Both the position numbers and the translations under genes were made by a program. A stretch of 64,000 nt of DNA, from NCBI GenBank assembly GCA_964626755.1, contig CAZVGO010000016.1, positions 1 to 64,000 of the forward strand, in the 5' to 3' direction. Under the pieces are notes generated by a model that saw nothing but the letters and a program-made list of their open reading frames with translations, did not search any database and was not told the origin of the DNA. Positions 49,119 to 57,850 of the stretch are shown here, piece after piece; the stretch's first letter is position 1; each line of letters opens with the position of its first letter. This DNA comes from JACDAV01 sp964626755 (GTDB taxonomy: Bacteria > Chloroflexota > Limnocylindria > Limnocylindrales > CSP1-4).

Positions 49119-50573
49119 TCAGACGCCGATGTTGATCATCACGTGCTTGACGACGGTGTAGTCCTCGATCGCGTAGGCCGACTGGTCCTTGCCGTAGCCG
49201 GATTCCTTGAACCCACCGTGCGGCATCTCCGAGGCCATCGTGAAATGCTCGTTGATCCAGACGGTCCCGAACTGGAGGTACTTCGCGGCGCGCATCGCCT
49301 TGCCGATGTCGCGGGTGAAGACGGAGGCGGCGAGCCCGAAGCGGACGTCGTTCGCCCACTTGAGGGCCGTCTCCTCATCGGAGAACCGCTGGACCGTGAT
49401 GACCGGCCCGAACACCTCGTCCTGGACGATCTCGCTCTTCTGGTCGGGGCCCGCAATGATCGTCGGCTCGTAGTAGGCGCCCGGACGATCCGGCCGGTTG
49501 CCGCCGAGAATGACCTCGGCGCCCTTGCGAGCCCGGTCGACCATCTTCTCGACCTTGTCAGCCTGCGACTTGGCGATCAGCGAGCCCATCTCGATCTGGT
49601 CACCCTCGGCCGGGTCGCCCCACTTGATCGTCTTGACCTGCTCGGAGAGTGCACCGAGGAACCGGTCGTAGATCTTCGGGCCGGCAATGACCCGCGTCGC
49701 GGCCGTGCAGTCCTGACCGGCGTTCCAGTAACCGGCGGATCGAAGGGTCTCGGCTGCCAGATCGGCGTCGGCGTCGTCGAAGATGACGACGGGCGCCTTG
49801 CCGCCGAGCTCGAGATGGAGTCGCTTGACCGTGTCGGCCGCGATCCTCGCGATTCGCTTGCCGGTCTCCGTGTCGCCGGTCAGTGAGATCATCCCGATCT
49901 TCGGGTGGCCCACGAGCTCGTCGCCGATCTCGTCGCCGGTCCCCGTGAGGACGTTGATGACGCCGGACGGGAAGATGTCCGCCGCCAGCTCGGCGAGACG
50001 GAGCGCGGTCAGCGGCGTCCGGGCCGACGGCTTGAGAACGACGGTGTTGCCCGCCGCAAGCGCCGGGCCGAGCTTCCAGCCGGCCATGTAGAGCGGGTAG
50101 TTCCACGGGGCGATCGAGGCGACGACCCCGACCGGATCGCGCCTGATGATCGAGGTATGACCGGCCAGGTATTCGTTGGCCGCCTTGCCCTCCATCACCC
50201 GGGCGGCTCCGGCGAAGAACCGGACGTTGTCTGCCGTGGCCCCCATCTCGTCGATTGCCGCGCCGACGGGTTTGCCCGCGTTCTGCGCCTCGAGACGGCC
50301 CAGCTCCTCGGCGTTCGCGTCGATGGCAGCGGCCATCTTCAGCAGCATCTCGCTGCGGTCCTTGGGGGTCGTGTGGCGCCAGGTCTCCTCGAAGGCCCGG
50401 TCGGCGGCCTGCACGGCTCGGTCCACGTCCTCCTTGGCGCTGCGCTGGATCTTCGCGATCACCTGCCCGTCGGCCGGGTTTTCGACGTCGATCGTCTTGC
50501 CCGACGCCGAGTCGACCCACTGGCCACCGATGAACTGCTGGTACGTCTTCACCCGCTCGAGGGTCTCGGTCAC
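49119..50573 (-). CDS. Aldehyde dehydrogenase (4-aminobutyraldehyde/betaine-aldehyde type)
   Basis: Enzyme of 484 residues. NAD-fold with IAPWNYPLYMAGWKLGPALA (about 140-160), catalytic Glu in LELGGKAPVVIFDDAD and catalytic Cys in YWNAGQDCTAATRV (about 285). EVFGPVITVQRFSDEE and MPHGGFKESGYGKD near the C-terminus fit. The NAGQDCTA sequence is typical of gamma-aminobutyraldehyde and betaine-aldehyde dehydrogenases. GTG 50573 with AAGGGGAGG as ribosome binding site is preferred to an ATG at 50633. The substrate may be an amine-derived aldehyde; no amine-uptake gene is adjacent. Confidence 0.92.
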   Translation of the reverse strand: MTETLERVKTYQQFIGGQWVDSASGKTIDVENPADGQVIAKIQRSAKEDVDRAVQAADRAFEETWRHTTPKDRSEMLLKMAAAIDANAEELGRLEAQNAGKPVGAAIDEMGATADNVRFFAGAARVMEGKAANEYLAGHTSIIRRDPVGVVASIAPWNYPLYMAGWKLGPALAAGNTVVLKPSARTPLTALRLAELAADIFPSGVINVLTGTGDEIGDELVGHPKIGMISLTGDTETGKRIARIAADTVKRLHLELGGKAPVVIFDDADADLAAETLRSAGYWNAGQDCTAATRVIAGPKIYDRFLGALSEQVKTIKWGDPAEGDQIEMGSLIAKSQADKVEKMVDRARKGAEVILGGNRPDRPGAYYEPTIIAGPDQKSEIVQDEVFGPVITVQRFSDEETALKWANDVRFGLAASVFTRDIGKAMRAAKYLQFGTVWINEHFTMASEMPHGGFKESGYGKDQSAYAIEDYTVVKHVMINIGV

Positions 50574-50676
50574 GTGGTGGTCCTCCCCTTCTCTGGTGGG
50601 AGGATTGTGCGCCGGGTGGCGCCGGGACGCCAACGCCGGGGCGGCTGACGCGACGGGCGCCGTTGCGTGGGCGCCC

Positions 50677-50757
50677 TCACGCCGGCAGGGCCTCGCGGTG
50701 GACCGACTGGCCGGTGACGGCCACCCGCTCGATCAGGTCGGCAGCGCGAGCTGTCAT
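50677..50757 (-). CDS. Possible 26-residue peptide
   Basis: ATG at 50757 with GAGGA 3 bases upstream and TGA at 50677; the product is MTARAADLIERVAVTGQSVH plus REALPA. Too short to recognise. It could be the N-terminal remnant of a larger gene or a leader peptide for the dehydrogenase 104 bases downstream. Low confidence. Confidence 0.25.
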   Translation of the reverse strand: MTARAADLIERVAVTGQSVHREALPA

Positions 50758-50794
50758 CGGTCCTCACTGCTGATCGGTGAGCGACTACCCGTTC

Positions 50795-52060
50795 TCACTG
50801 GAGATAGCGGATCCAGAGGTACGCGGTCGAGATCACGAGCGAGGCCCATACGACGCCCACTCCGTAACGGAAGAACTGCATGAAGGTGATGGGGTGGCCA
50901 TCGCGCGCGGCCAGATTCGCAACGACGATGTTCGCGGAGGCGCCGACGATGGTCAGATTGCCGCCGAGGCATGCACCGAGCGCGAGCGACCACCAGAGTG
51001 GGTCCGCGCTGAGACCGCTCTCGATGAGTCGTTGGACGACAGGGATTGCCGTCGCCGTGTACGGGATGTTGTCGACGATGCCGGATGCCAGGGCAGAGAG
51101 CCACAGAAGGCCGATCGCCGCCAGGTCAAGCCGGCCGGCGGTGGCCGTTGCGAGTGCGTCGGCGACGCCACCGAGGATCCCGACGTGGACCACCGCTTCG
51201 ACCAGCATGAACAGGCCGACGAAGAAGAACAGAGTGTTCCACTCGATATCCCGGAGCGCTTCGTGTGGATCGAGGGGGCCCACGATCATCAACACGGTCG
51301 CGCCGAGCAGGGCGACGGTCGCCGCCTCGAGGCCGATGGCCGAGTGGGCCAGGAAGCCGGCGATCGTCAGCCCGAGTACTGCCAGGGCGCGGAACATGAG
51401 CGCTCGGTCCTTGATGGCGGCGGCGGGATCCAGCGCGGCGAGGACGTCGAGGCGACTGGCGTCGTCCTCCATCGTTCGCCCGAACACCAGCCACATGATC
51501 ACCAGGAAGACGCCGAGGATGACGAGGACGACGGGCGCAAGGTTGACCAGGAAGTCGACAAAGTCGAGGCCGGCAGCCGAGCCGATGAGGATGTTGGGTG
51601 GGTCGCCGATCAGGGTCGCCGTCCCACCGATGTTCGAGGCCAGGATCTGGCTGATCAGGTACGGGAACGGCGACACCCTGAGCATCCGCGCGATCGACAG
51701 GGTGACCGGCGTCAACAGCACGACCGTCGTCACGTTGTCGAGCAGCGCCGAGAGGCCCGCGGTCAGGAGCGACAGGATGATCAGCAGCCGGAAAGGCTGA
51801 CCACGCGAAAGGCGGATCGCATAGCCGGCCACGTACTCGAAGAACCCCGTCTTGCTGAGCCCGCCCGCCAGCACCATCATCCCGGCCAGCAGGAAGATCA
51901 CGTTGAAGTCGATGGCCGCGAAGGCCTCTTCCTGATCGATGACTCCGAGGGCAACGACGAGCAGGCCGCCGAGCAGGGCGATCAGGGTCCGGTCGAAGCG
52001 CTCTGAGGCGATCAGCGCATAGACGACGAGGAAGATCCCGCCGGCAAGAAAGACGTCCAT
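50795..52060 (-). CDS. ArsB/NhaD-superfamily anion or ion permease
   Basis: Transporter of 421 residues with about 11 helices. Two halves: LLAGMMVLAGGLSKTG and ALLDNVTTVVLLTPVTLSIA in the first, with ASNIGGTATLIGDPPNILIG, and IDTTLFFF-like DIEWNTLFFFVGLFMLVEA plus ASGIVDNIPYTATAIPVV in the second, with CLGGNLTIVGASANIVVANL. The paired DN and GG(T/N)xT(L)IG motifs are those of the CitM/ArsB/NhaD ion-transporter superfamily. Substrate (arsenite, Na+/H+, dicarboxylate) cannot be fixed; no ars genes are near. It is followed by a 216-base gap. Confidence 0.88.
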   Translation of the reverse strand: MDVFLAGGIFLVVYALIASERFDRTLIALLGGLLVVALGVIDQEEAFAAIDFNVIFLLAGMMVLAGGLSKTGFFEYVAGYAIRLSRGQPFRLLIILSLLTAGLSALLDNVTTVVLLTPVTLSIARMLRVSPFPYLISQILASNIGGTATLIGDPPNILIGSAAGLDFVDFLVNLAPVVLVILGVFLVIMWLVFGRTMEDDASRLDVLAALDPAAAIKDRALMFRALAVLGLTIAGFLAHSAIGLEAATVALLGATVLMIVGPLDPHEALRDIEWNTLFFFVGLFMLVEAVVHVGILGGVADALATATAGRLDLAAIGLLWLSALASGIVDNIPYTATAIPVVQRLIESGLSADPLWWSLALGACLGGNLTIVGASANIVVANLAARDGHPITFMQFFRYGVGVVWASLVISTAYLWIRYLQ

Positions 52061-52276
52061 CGTCAGTCCGCCACGGACGCGCGCGGGTGCGCGGTCAGGC
52101 GGGCTGGAAGCTCATCGGCGACGGAGCGAAGCGGCGAGCTGCGGGACGGGTCTGGGCTCGGCCTCATTCACCCCGGCCGTCGCCGGCCGCCACCACCAGC
52201 GACGTGCGCCCGAGGCTCACGTTCTTCGTCTCACGTGCATCCATGATCGGCACAGGATACATGGGCTCCGGCACCG
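52061..52276. other. Gap between permease genes
   Basis: 216 bases. A minus-frame 26-codon ORF (MDARETKNVSLGRTSLVVAA...) is present but unsupported. An ABC ATPase would be expected here for the thiamin-precursor transporter and is not found. Confidence 0.3.
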
Positions 52277-53053
52277 TCAGGCGGCGACCGGATCGCCCCT
52301 CCGGGAGGCGGCGTACCACGGGATCGCCAGCCGCTCGATGAACATCACGGCCGTGAAGAGCGCGACGCTCAGGGCCGCGGTCAGGAGCACCGCCGCGAAC
52401 ACGAGGTCCGTCCGGAACGCGTTCTGCGATAGCTGCATCCAGATCCCCAGCCCCTCGTACGCGCCGACGTACTCGCCGAACACAGCGCCGATCACCGCGT
52501 ACGTCACCGCGATCCGCAACCCCGTGAACAGGGACGGCAAAGCGGCCGGCCAGCGGAGCTTTCGGAAGACCTGGCGCGGGGTCGCGCCCATCGACCGGAG
52601 GAGGTCGCTCGCTTCGCCCGTCGCGGCCGCGAGTCCGTCGAGGAGCGCGATCGTCACCGGGAAGAACGTCACGAGCACGACCATGAGGACCTTCGGGGCG
52701 AGCCCGAACCCGAACCACAGGACAAGCAGCGGGGCGATGGCCACGACCGGCATGGTCTGCGATGCGACGAGGATCGGCCCCACGGCCCGGCGAACCACGG
52801 CGAACCGGTCCATGACCACCGCCGCGCCGATCGACAGCCCGATCGAGATCGCCAGGCCGACGAACGTCTCCCACAGGGTCGGCAGCGCGTGGCGAACGGC
52901 GTCGGCCCTGAAGAGCCACAGCTGCTCGACGATCCGGGACGGCGCGGGAAGCACGATCGGGCTCACCGCCGCCACCCTGCAGTAAGCCTCCCACAGTCCG
53001 AGAAGCACGGCGACGAGAAGCACGGGCGGCCCCAGGCGCGACGCGAGCCTCAC
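52277..53053 (-). CDS. Thiamin-precursor ABC permease (ThiX-type)
   Basis: Permease of 258 residues with about six helices. The BPD-transport signature is DLLRSMGATPRQVFRKLRWPAALPSLFTGLR (about 165-195, EAA-loop type). It belongs to the NitT/TauT-SsuC group that includes ThiX. The ATG at 53053 overlaps the TGA of the binding protein by ATGA. A matching ATP-binding subunit (ThiZ) does not follow; another genomic ATPase would have to serve. Confidence 0.88.
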   Translation of the reverse strand: MRLASRLGPPVLLVAVLLGLWEAYCRVAAVSPIVLPAPSRIVEQLWLFRADAVRHALPTLWETFVGLAISIGLSIGAAVVMDRFAVVRRAVGPILVASQTMPVVAIAPLLVLWFGFGLAPKVLMVVLVTFFPVTIALLDGLAAATGEASDLLRSMGATPRQVFRKLRWPAALPSLFTGLRIAVTYAVIGAVFGEYVGAYEGLGIWMQLSQNAFRTDLVFAAVLLTAALSVALFTAVMFIERLAIPWYAASRRGDPVAA

Positions 53054-54069
53054 GGGAGGTAGTCGTTCGTGAACAGCGCCGCGTAGTCGGGCGGCCCGGT
53101 CAGCGCCTTTCCGGCGGCGTCAACGAGCAGACCCTCCTCGTACAGAAAGCCCGAGTAGCCCTGCCACTTCTCGAGCGTCTGGCGGCCGACCCGCCCCTGA
53201 CCGTCGACGTAAGCGCCGCCGTCGGCGAGGAACCGTGCGCTGGCCAGCGGCAGGTCCGGATTCGAATCGAAGACTCCCGGATTCTCATCGACCAGCGTCG
53301 CCGCCGCGCGATCCGGATCGTTTGCCGCAAGCTCGAACCCGCGCACCGTCGCGGCAACGAACCGCTTGGCGAGCTCGGGCTCGCGAGCGAGCCAGTCGGC
53401 ATCGCAGGCGAGAACGACCTGGTAGAAGTCCGGGAAGCCGAAGTTGGTGAAGGCGAATTGCCGCAGCGCGATGCCGCGCTGCTCGGCCTCGATCCCCTCC
53501 CAGGCGGTGAACACGATCACGAAGTCCGCCCGCTTCGCAAAGAGTGCCTCGTACGCCGCGGTGTCGAGCACGACCGATTTGAAATCGCCCGTGCCGCCGT
53601 CGGCTTCGATCACCGCCCGGACGGTCGGCTCCTCGTTCGGATAGCCGAAGCCGGCATAGATCTTCCCGTCGAGCTCGCGCGGCCGGCTGATCCCGGAATC
53701 GGCGAGGACCGCGATCTCCTGGGCCGTGTGCTGGAGGATCGCCATGACGGACTTGATGTTTATCCCGGCCGCCACCCCGAACGTCATCGAGTCCTGGAAG
53801 CTGATCCCGCATTCCGCTTGATGAGCGGCGAGCAGCGCCTCGGGCGTCGTGCCCGTGTAGGGAAGCACCCTGAGCTCGATCCCGGCTTCGGCATACCAGC
53901 CCTCGTGGCGGGCGACGAAGAACCCGGTGTGGTTCGTGTTGGGTGTCCAGTCAAGGGCCAGGCGCACCGTGGCAGGGCGCGGGCTGGGGCTCCCCTGGCC
54001 GATGCCGCAGGCGGTCGCAACGAATGCGACGACCGCTGCGACGGCGAGGAAGCGATGGAGGCGATTCAC
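53050..54069 (-). CDS. Thiamin-precursor (HMP-type) ABC binding lipoprotein (ThiY-type)
   Basis: Lipoprotein of 339 residues; signal peptide with lipobox ATAC near residue 19. The NMT1/ThiY fold is clear: RLALDWTPNTNHTGFFVARH near residue 34 and HQAECGISFQDSMTFGVAAG follow, then ILQHTAQEIAVLADSG and GKIYAGFGYPNEEPTVR. These are signatures of pyrimidine (HMP or N-formyl-HMP) binding proteins. GTG start at 54069. It is the first gene below a TPP riboswitch, which fixes its role in thiamin supply. The permease gene overlaps its end. Confidence 0.9.
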   Translation of the reverse strand: MNRLHRFLAVAAVVAFVATACGIGQGSPSPRPATVRLALDWTPNTNHTGFFVARHEGWYAEAGIELRVLPYTGTTPEALLAAHQAECGISFQDSMTFGVAAGINIKSVMAILQHTAQEIAVLADSGISRPRELDGKIYAGFGYPNEEPTVRAVIEADGGTGDFKSVVLDTAAYEALFAKRADFVIVFTAWEGIEAEQRGIALRQFAFTNFGFPDFYQVVLACDADWLAREPELAKRFVAATVRGFELAANDPDRAAATLVDENPGVFDSNPDLPLASARFLADGGAYVDGQGRVGRQTLEKWQGYSGFLYEEGLLVDAAGKALTGPPDYAALFTNDYLP

Positions 54070-54100
54070 TGACTCGGGCTCCGTTTCGAGAACGAAAGAC

Positions 54101-54124
54101 GCCGCCCCGGGGGTTACGGGCGGC
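54101..54124 (-). terminator. Hairpin between riboswitch and ThiY gene
   Basis: GCCGCCC/GGGCGGC with a 10-base loop, followed on the minus strand by GTCTTTCGTT. It lies between the aptamer (54139-54228) and the GTG at 54069. Probably the riboswitch expression platform: a terminator when thiamin pyrophosphate is bound. Confidence 0.55.
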
Positions 54125-54138
54125 ATCGAGTCAGCTTG

Positions 54139-54228
54139 GCCTGCTTCCTTCGCTGGTATGAGCCAGATCAGGTTCGGCGGGTCTGTGGCCTGGGCCACAC
54201 TCTCAGCGCGCGGGCGCTCCCCGGAGGC
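54139..54228 (-). promoter_or_regulatory. TPP riboswitch (THI element)
   Basis: On the minus strand: GGGGAGC...GCTGAGA (54201-54206 complement), a variable hairpin GTGGCCCAGGCCAC, AGACCCGCCGAACC, CCTGATCTGG (complement of 54163-54172), ATACCAGCG and AGGAAGCAG. These are the conserved boxes of the thiamin pyrophosphate aptamer, in order and spacing. A TAGACT -10-like element stands just upstream. Confidence 0.93.
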
Positions 54229-54247
54229 GATATTCGGTTGTTCGGCG

Positions 54248-54253
54248 AGTCTA
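54248..54253 (-). promoter_or_regulatory. -10-like TAGACT for the riboswitch transcript
   Basis: On the minus strand TAGACT lies 20 bases before the aptamer, predicting a short lead-in of ~13 bases. Confidence 0.35.
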
Positions 54254-55084
54254 TCACCGGCCCGCGAAGCGCTCCCGCAGCCAGCCGATGACCTCGTCGA
54301 TCACCGCCCCTCCCTCGGGCTCGTTGTGCATCTCGTGGCGGAGGCCGGGGTACGTTCGCCGGGTGACGGCGGGCACCTCGCCGAGAGGGGCGCTGGCGCT
54401 CGTGGGGACGAGCCGGTCGGCCTCACCGTGGATCACGAGGGTGGGTACGCGAAGGCCACCGAGCGCCGCCCGGCAGCGGGCCTGCTCGCGGAGGAACTCC
54501 AGCCCGAGGCGGGTGGTCGTCAGATGGTGGTTGAGGGGGTCGGCGAGGTACCGGACGCCGACCTGCGGGTCGCGCGACAGGACGGCCGTGTCGAGGGCGT
54601 TCCTGACCGGCAGGGTCGGGATGGCGACGCCGAGGACGCGGGCGAGGGCGCGCTTCCAGGCCGGCACATCGGCGTCGAGCGCGGGTGCGGAGAGAACGAG
54701 CGCGTCGAGCTTCGGGTCGGTCAGGGCGTACCCGAGCGCCACGAGCCCCCCGAGCGAGTGGCCGTACAACACAACTGGTCCGCCGGCGGCCGCGGTGTGC
54801 GTCGCGGCGAGCCGCTCGGCCAGGTCGTCGTGGAAGCGCGACCAGCGGTCGACCCAGGCGCGCCGTCCGCCGGACGCCCCGAACCCGCGCTGGTCGTAGG
54901 CGTAGACGTCGATGCCCGCCTCGGCAAGTTGAGCCCCGACGTGCTCGTACCGCCCGCTGTGCTCGCCGAGCCCGTGGACGAGCAGGAGCGTGGCCCACGG
55001 CCGGCCGCCGTCCGGAACCGGCCAGTGCCTCGTCGCGAGCTCGGTGCCGTCCGCGACCGTGACGCGGCCGTCCGTCGCGGTCAC
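54254..55084 (-). CDS. Monoacylglycerol-lipase-like alpha/beta hydrolase
   Basis: Serine hydrolase of 276 residues. HGLGEHSGRYEHVGAQLAEAG (about 37-57) is the typical lysophospholipase/monoglyceride-lipase stretch. The nucleophile is in YGHSLGGLVALG, the acid in VIHGEADRLVP and the base in GLRHEMHNEP; the triad is complete. GTG 55084 overlaps the preceding stop (GTGA). It is the last gene of the GTPase/reductase/hydrolase run. It may cleave lysolipids or monoacylglycerol, which would fit a membrane-linked cluster. Confidence 0.9.
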   Translation of the reverse strand: MTATDGRVTVADGTELATRHWPVPDGGRPWATLLLVHGLGEHSGRYEHVGAQLAEAGIDVYAYDQRGFGASGGRRAWVDRWSRFHDDLAERLAATHTAAAGGPVVLYGHSLGGLVALGYALTDPKLDALVLSAPALDADVPAWKRALARVLGVAIPTLPVRNALDTAVLSRDPQVGVRYLADPLNHHLTTTRLGLEFLREQARCRAALGGLRVPTLVIHGEADRLVPTSASAPLGEVPAVTRRTYPGLRHEMHNEPEGGAVIDEVIGWLRERFAGR

Positions 55085-56091
55085 TCGCCTACCCGCACGA
55101 CCCAACGGCCGCGGGCCCGGCCGGCGACGATCGCATCGAGCGCGCCGTCCAGCGTGTCGAGCGTCACCTCGGCCACGTCCCCACCGAGGCCGCGGGGCCG
55201 GTACTCGCCGGCGAGCCTGTTCCAGAGCGCCCGGCGCTCTTCGATCGGCACAGGGACGGAGTTCATCCCGAGCACGGCCACGCCGCGCAGGATGAACGGC
55301 AGGACCGTCGAGCTGAAACCGGGTCCGCCCGCGTTCCCGACGGACGCGATCGCTCCACCCGGCATCAACGTGCTGAGGAGATACGGCATCGCCGGCCCAC
55401 CCACGGCATCGATCGCGCCCGCCCAGCGCGACGATTCGAGCGGCCGCGGACTGGCGGTCATCTCCTCGCGGTCGACGAACCCCGCCGCGCCGAGGGCCCG
55501 GAGCCGGTCGTGCTCGTCCGCCTTGCCGGTCGCGGCCCATGCCTCATAGCCGCGCGCGGCGAGGATCCCGAGCCCCGTCGTCCCCACACCGCCGGATGCG
55601 CCGGTGACGAGCACCGGCCCAGCGTCCGGGCGCAGCCCGCGGGCCTCGAGCGCGGCGACGCTCATCGCGGCCGTGAACCCCGCGGTGCCGATGGCCATCG
55701 CGTCGCGCGCCGACAGGTTCGCCGGCAGCGGCACGACCCAGCCCGCCGGGACCCGCTGGTATTCGGCGTAGCCGCCGTGGCGCGACACGCCCAGGTCGTA
55801 GCCGTGGGCAAGAACCGCATCGCCCGGACGGATCGACGAGTCGTCGCTCGACACGACCTCGCCGGCCAGGTCGATCCCGGGGATGAGCGGGCTGATCCGG
55901 GCGACCCTGCCGTCGAACCGGGTCGCGAGCCCGTCCTTGAAGTTCACGCCGGACCAGTCGACCCGGACGACGACCTCGCCCGCAGGCAGGTCGTCGGGAG
56001 TCAGGTCGCGGACCCCGCGCTCGACCCGGTCGTCGAGCCGTTCCGCGACGTATGCCCGGAAGGTCGCGGGAGCAGTCGCGGCTCCCGTCAC
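55081..56091 (-). CDS. MDR-family quinone/acrylyl-CoA reductase
   Basis: Oxidoreductase of 336 residues of the zinc-free medium-chain group (AcuI/YhdH type). GroES-like N-terminus with VRVDWSGVNFKDGLATRFDG (about 45-64) and PGIDLAGEVVSS; NADPH-binding VLVTGASGGVGTTGLGILAARG (about 150-171); SRWAGAIDAVGG and a C-terminal GMNSVPVPIEERRALW. No zinc cysteines. GTG 56091 overlaps the stop of the first GTPase gene by GTGA with GGGAGG upstream. In this family acrylyl-CoA is reduced to propionyl-CoA. Why it is coupled to GTPases is not evident. Confidence 0.9.
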   Translation of the reverse strand: MTGAATAPATFRAYVAERLDDRVERGVRDLTPDDLPAGEVVVRVDWSGVNFKDGLATRFDGRVARISPLIPGIDLAGEVVSSDDSSIRPGDAVLAHGYDLGVSRHGGYAEYQRVPAGWVVPLPANLSARDAMAIGTAGFTAAMSVAALEARGLRPDAGPVLVTGASGGVGTTGLGILAARGYEAWAATGKADEHDRLRALGAAGFVDREEMTASPRPLESSRWAGAIDAVGGPAMPYLLSTLMPGGAIASVGNAGGPGFSSTVLPFILRGVAVLGMNSVPVPIEERRALWNRLAGEYRPRGLGGDVAEVTLDTLDGALDAIVAGRARGRWVVRVGE

Positions 56092-57839
56092 GATCGCCCG
56101 CAGGCCTCCCGCGCCCCGCGGTTCGCCACCCACAGCGAGTGCCTCGCCTCCTCCATCCGGTCGAGGGGCCCGAATGCCTCCTCGGCAACCGCTTTCTCGA
56201 CGGCCGCGGACACCTGCGCCCCGAGCTCGCGCGCCCATTTCCGACCGCGCCAGCCCGCGTGCAGGCTGAGCACCCGCGACAGGATGAAGCCGAGCGCGAG
56301 AAAGCCGACCAGCAAGGCGAACGGAATCGGCACGCGACCGACGATCGGCAGCGTGAAGGCGTCGACCGGCGAGCCAAGGAGGATCGCGACCACGAGCCAC
56401 GCAACGCTCAGGACGACGCCGAAGGTCGCAAGCGTCTGGACGATGCCGATCACCGGCCACAGCCGGCTGCTCGGCGGGTCGAGCGGTCCGTGCTCCGCGA
56501 TCGCGCCGTCCACGGCCCCCCGGAGGCGGCCACTGACCCGCGGCGCGTCGAGCGTCGCGGCGAGCACCGGGCGGATCGTTGCCGGCGCCTCGCGGAGCGG
56601 GCCGTCGGTCATGGCGCGGAGAGCCCCGATCGCCGGTGCGAGCGACCCGCGCCGGTGCCACGAGGAGAGGAACCGCTGCGGGTCCGCGACCCGGGCCTGC
56701 CGCCCGCTCGCCTTGTAGGCGCGCCCGAGAAGCCAGCCGATCGGACCGGCGCCGGCCGGCCGGGCAGCGACCCGGGTCGCCGCGATCGCCTGGCGCTGGG
56801 CCGCCGGGATGTCGATCAGCCGGAGGATCTCGTGGTTGGCGGCCTTGATCGCCCGGGCGCGTGCGTCCGCGTCGAGCAACGGCCTGGCCTCGGCGTTCGG
56901 ATCGATGCCGGCCTGCTGGGCGAGGTCGTCGAGGGCGGCCCGGATCGATGCGGCGATCCTCCCCGCCACGATCTTCTTGGCGTCGACCTGCTCGGCGAGC
57001 CAGCCCCGGACCGGCTCCGTCTGTCCGATGACAGCCGCGGTCGCGACGACCTGCGGGTTGACCGCTCCCACCGCGACGTCCTCGCGGAGCGACCTGTCGA
57101 GGTCTCGCCGCACGCGTTCCGTGGACGCGCCAAGCCGGTCGGTCTTGTTCAGCACGACGAGCTGGCGGTCCAGCCGGGGAAGCCAGTGGCGGAGGAATTC
57201 ATCGTGGAGGACGGCGTCGCGGTACTTCTCGTGATCGGTGACCCAGATGACGCCGTCCACGCGGGGCAGGAGCTCCTCTACCCGGGCGCGATTCGCGGGC
57301 TCGATGGAGTCCAGGTCGGGCAGGTCGAGGAGCGCGACGCTGCCGAGGCGGCTGTCCTCGTGGCGGAGCACGGTGGTCGTCCCGAGCCAGCCCAGCAGGG
57401 CGTCGATCTCCCCGCCGGCGCTCCGCGGCACCCAGCCGACGGGCTTGTCGGTCGTGGGTCGCCGGGCGGACGCCTCGCTGACGCTGCCTCCGGCGAGGGC
57501 GTTGAGCAGCGTCGACTTGCCGACACCCGTGCCGCCGACGAGCGCCACCACGGAGAGGTCCGACGGAAAGCCGAGGCGCTGGTCCGCATCGACGCGGACG
57601 CTCTCCGCCTCCCCGACAGCGAGATGGAGCCGGCGTCCCGCGGAGACGCCCTCGTCGAGCCGGGCGAGGCAGACGGCGATTCCGCGCGTCGCGGCGGGAC
57701 GGCCGACCGTCCAGGAGAGAAATCCCGGCTCCTCCGGTGCCGCAACCCGGGCGCCCGGAGACATCGGCGCCCGCGGATCGACGGCGCCGTTGTCGGGCGC
57801 GTCCTGTCCGATCCCGGTCCGAGGCTGGGTGGCAGTCAC
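56088..57839 (-). CDS. Membrane-associated dynamin-like GTPase, second of two
   Basis: GTPase of 583 residues. P-loop GGTGVGKST (102-110), switch/G3 LLDLPDLDSI, G4 VVLNKTDRLG, and a G2-like PTTDKPVGW. A helical stalk follows (about 260-470), then two hydrophobic segments (about 483-535; IVQTLATFGVVLSVAWLVVAI and IPFALLVGFLALGFILSRVL). This resembles the YfjP/dynamin-like group that act on membranes in pairs. GTG start at 57839, 11 bases after the first GTPase gene, so the pair is co-transcribed. Confidence 0.85.
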   Translation of the reverse strand: MTATQPRTGIGQDAPDNGAVDPRAPMSPGARVAAPEEPGFLSWTVGRPAATRGIAVCLARLDEGVSAGRRLHLAVGEAESVRVDADQRLGFPSDLSVVALVGGTGVGKSTLLNALAGGSVSEASARRPTTDKPVGWVPRSAGGEIDALLGWLGTTTVLRHEDSRLGSVALLDLPDLDSIEPANRARVEELLPRVDGVIWVTDHEKYRDAVLHDEFLRHWLPRLDRQLVVLNKTDRLGASTERVRRDLDRSLREDVAVGAVNPQVVATAAVIGQTEPVRGWLAEQVDAKKIVAGRIAASIRAALDDLAQQAGIDPNAEARPLLDADARARAIKAANHEILRLIDIPAAQRQAIAATRVAARPAGAGPIGWLLGRAYKASGRQARVADPQRFLSSWHRRGSLAPAIGALRAMTDGPLREAPATIRPVLAATLDAPRVSGRLRGAVDGAIAEHGPLDPPSSRLWPVIGIVQTLATFGVVLSVAWLVVAILLGSPVDAFTLPIVGRVPIPFALLVGFLALGFILSRVLSLHAGWRGRKWARELGAQVSAAVEKAVAEEAFGPLDRMEEARHSLWVANRGAREACGRS

Positions 57840-57850
57840 GGCGCGTCTCG

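Noticed and set aside
50795..52060. Arsenite efflux gene arsB
   Set aside because: Only superfamily motifs are present; no arsR, arsC or arsA nearby, so the substrate is left open.
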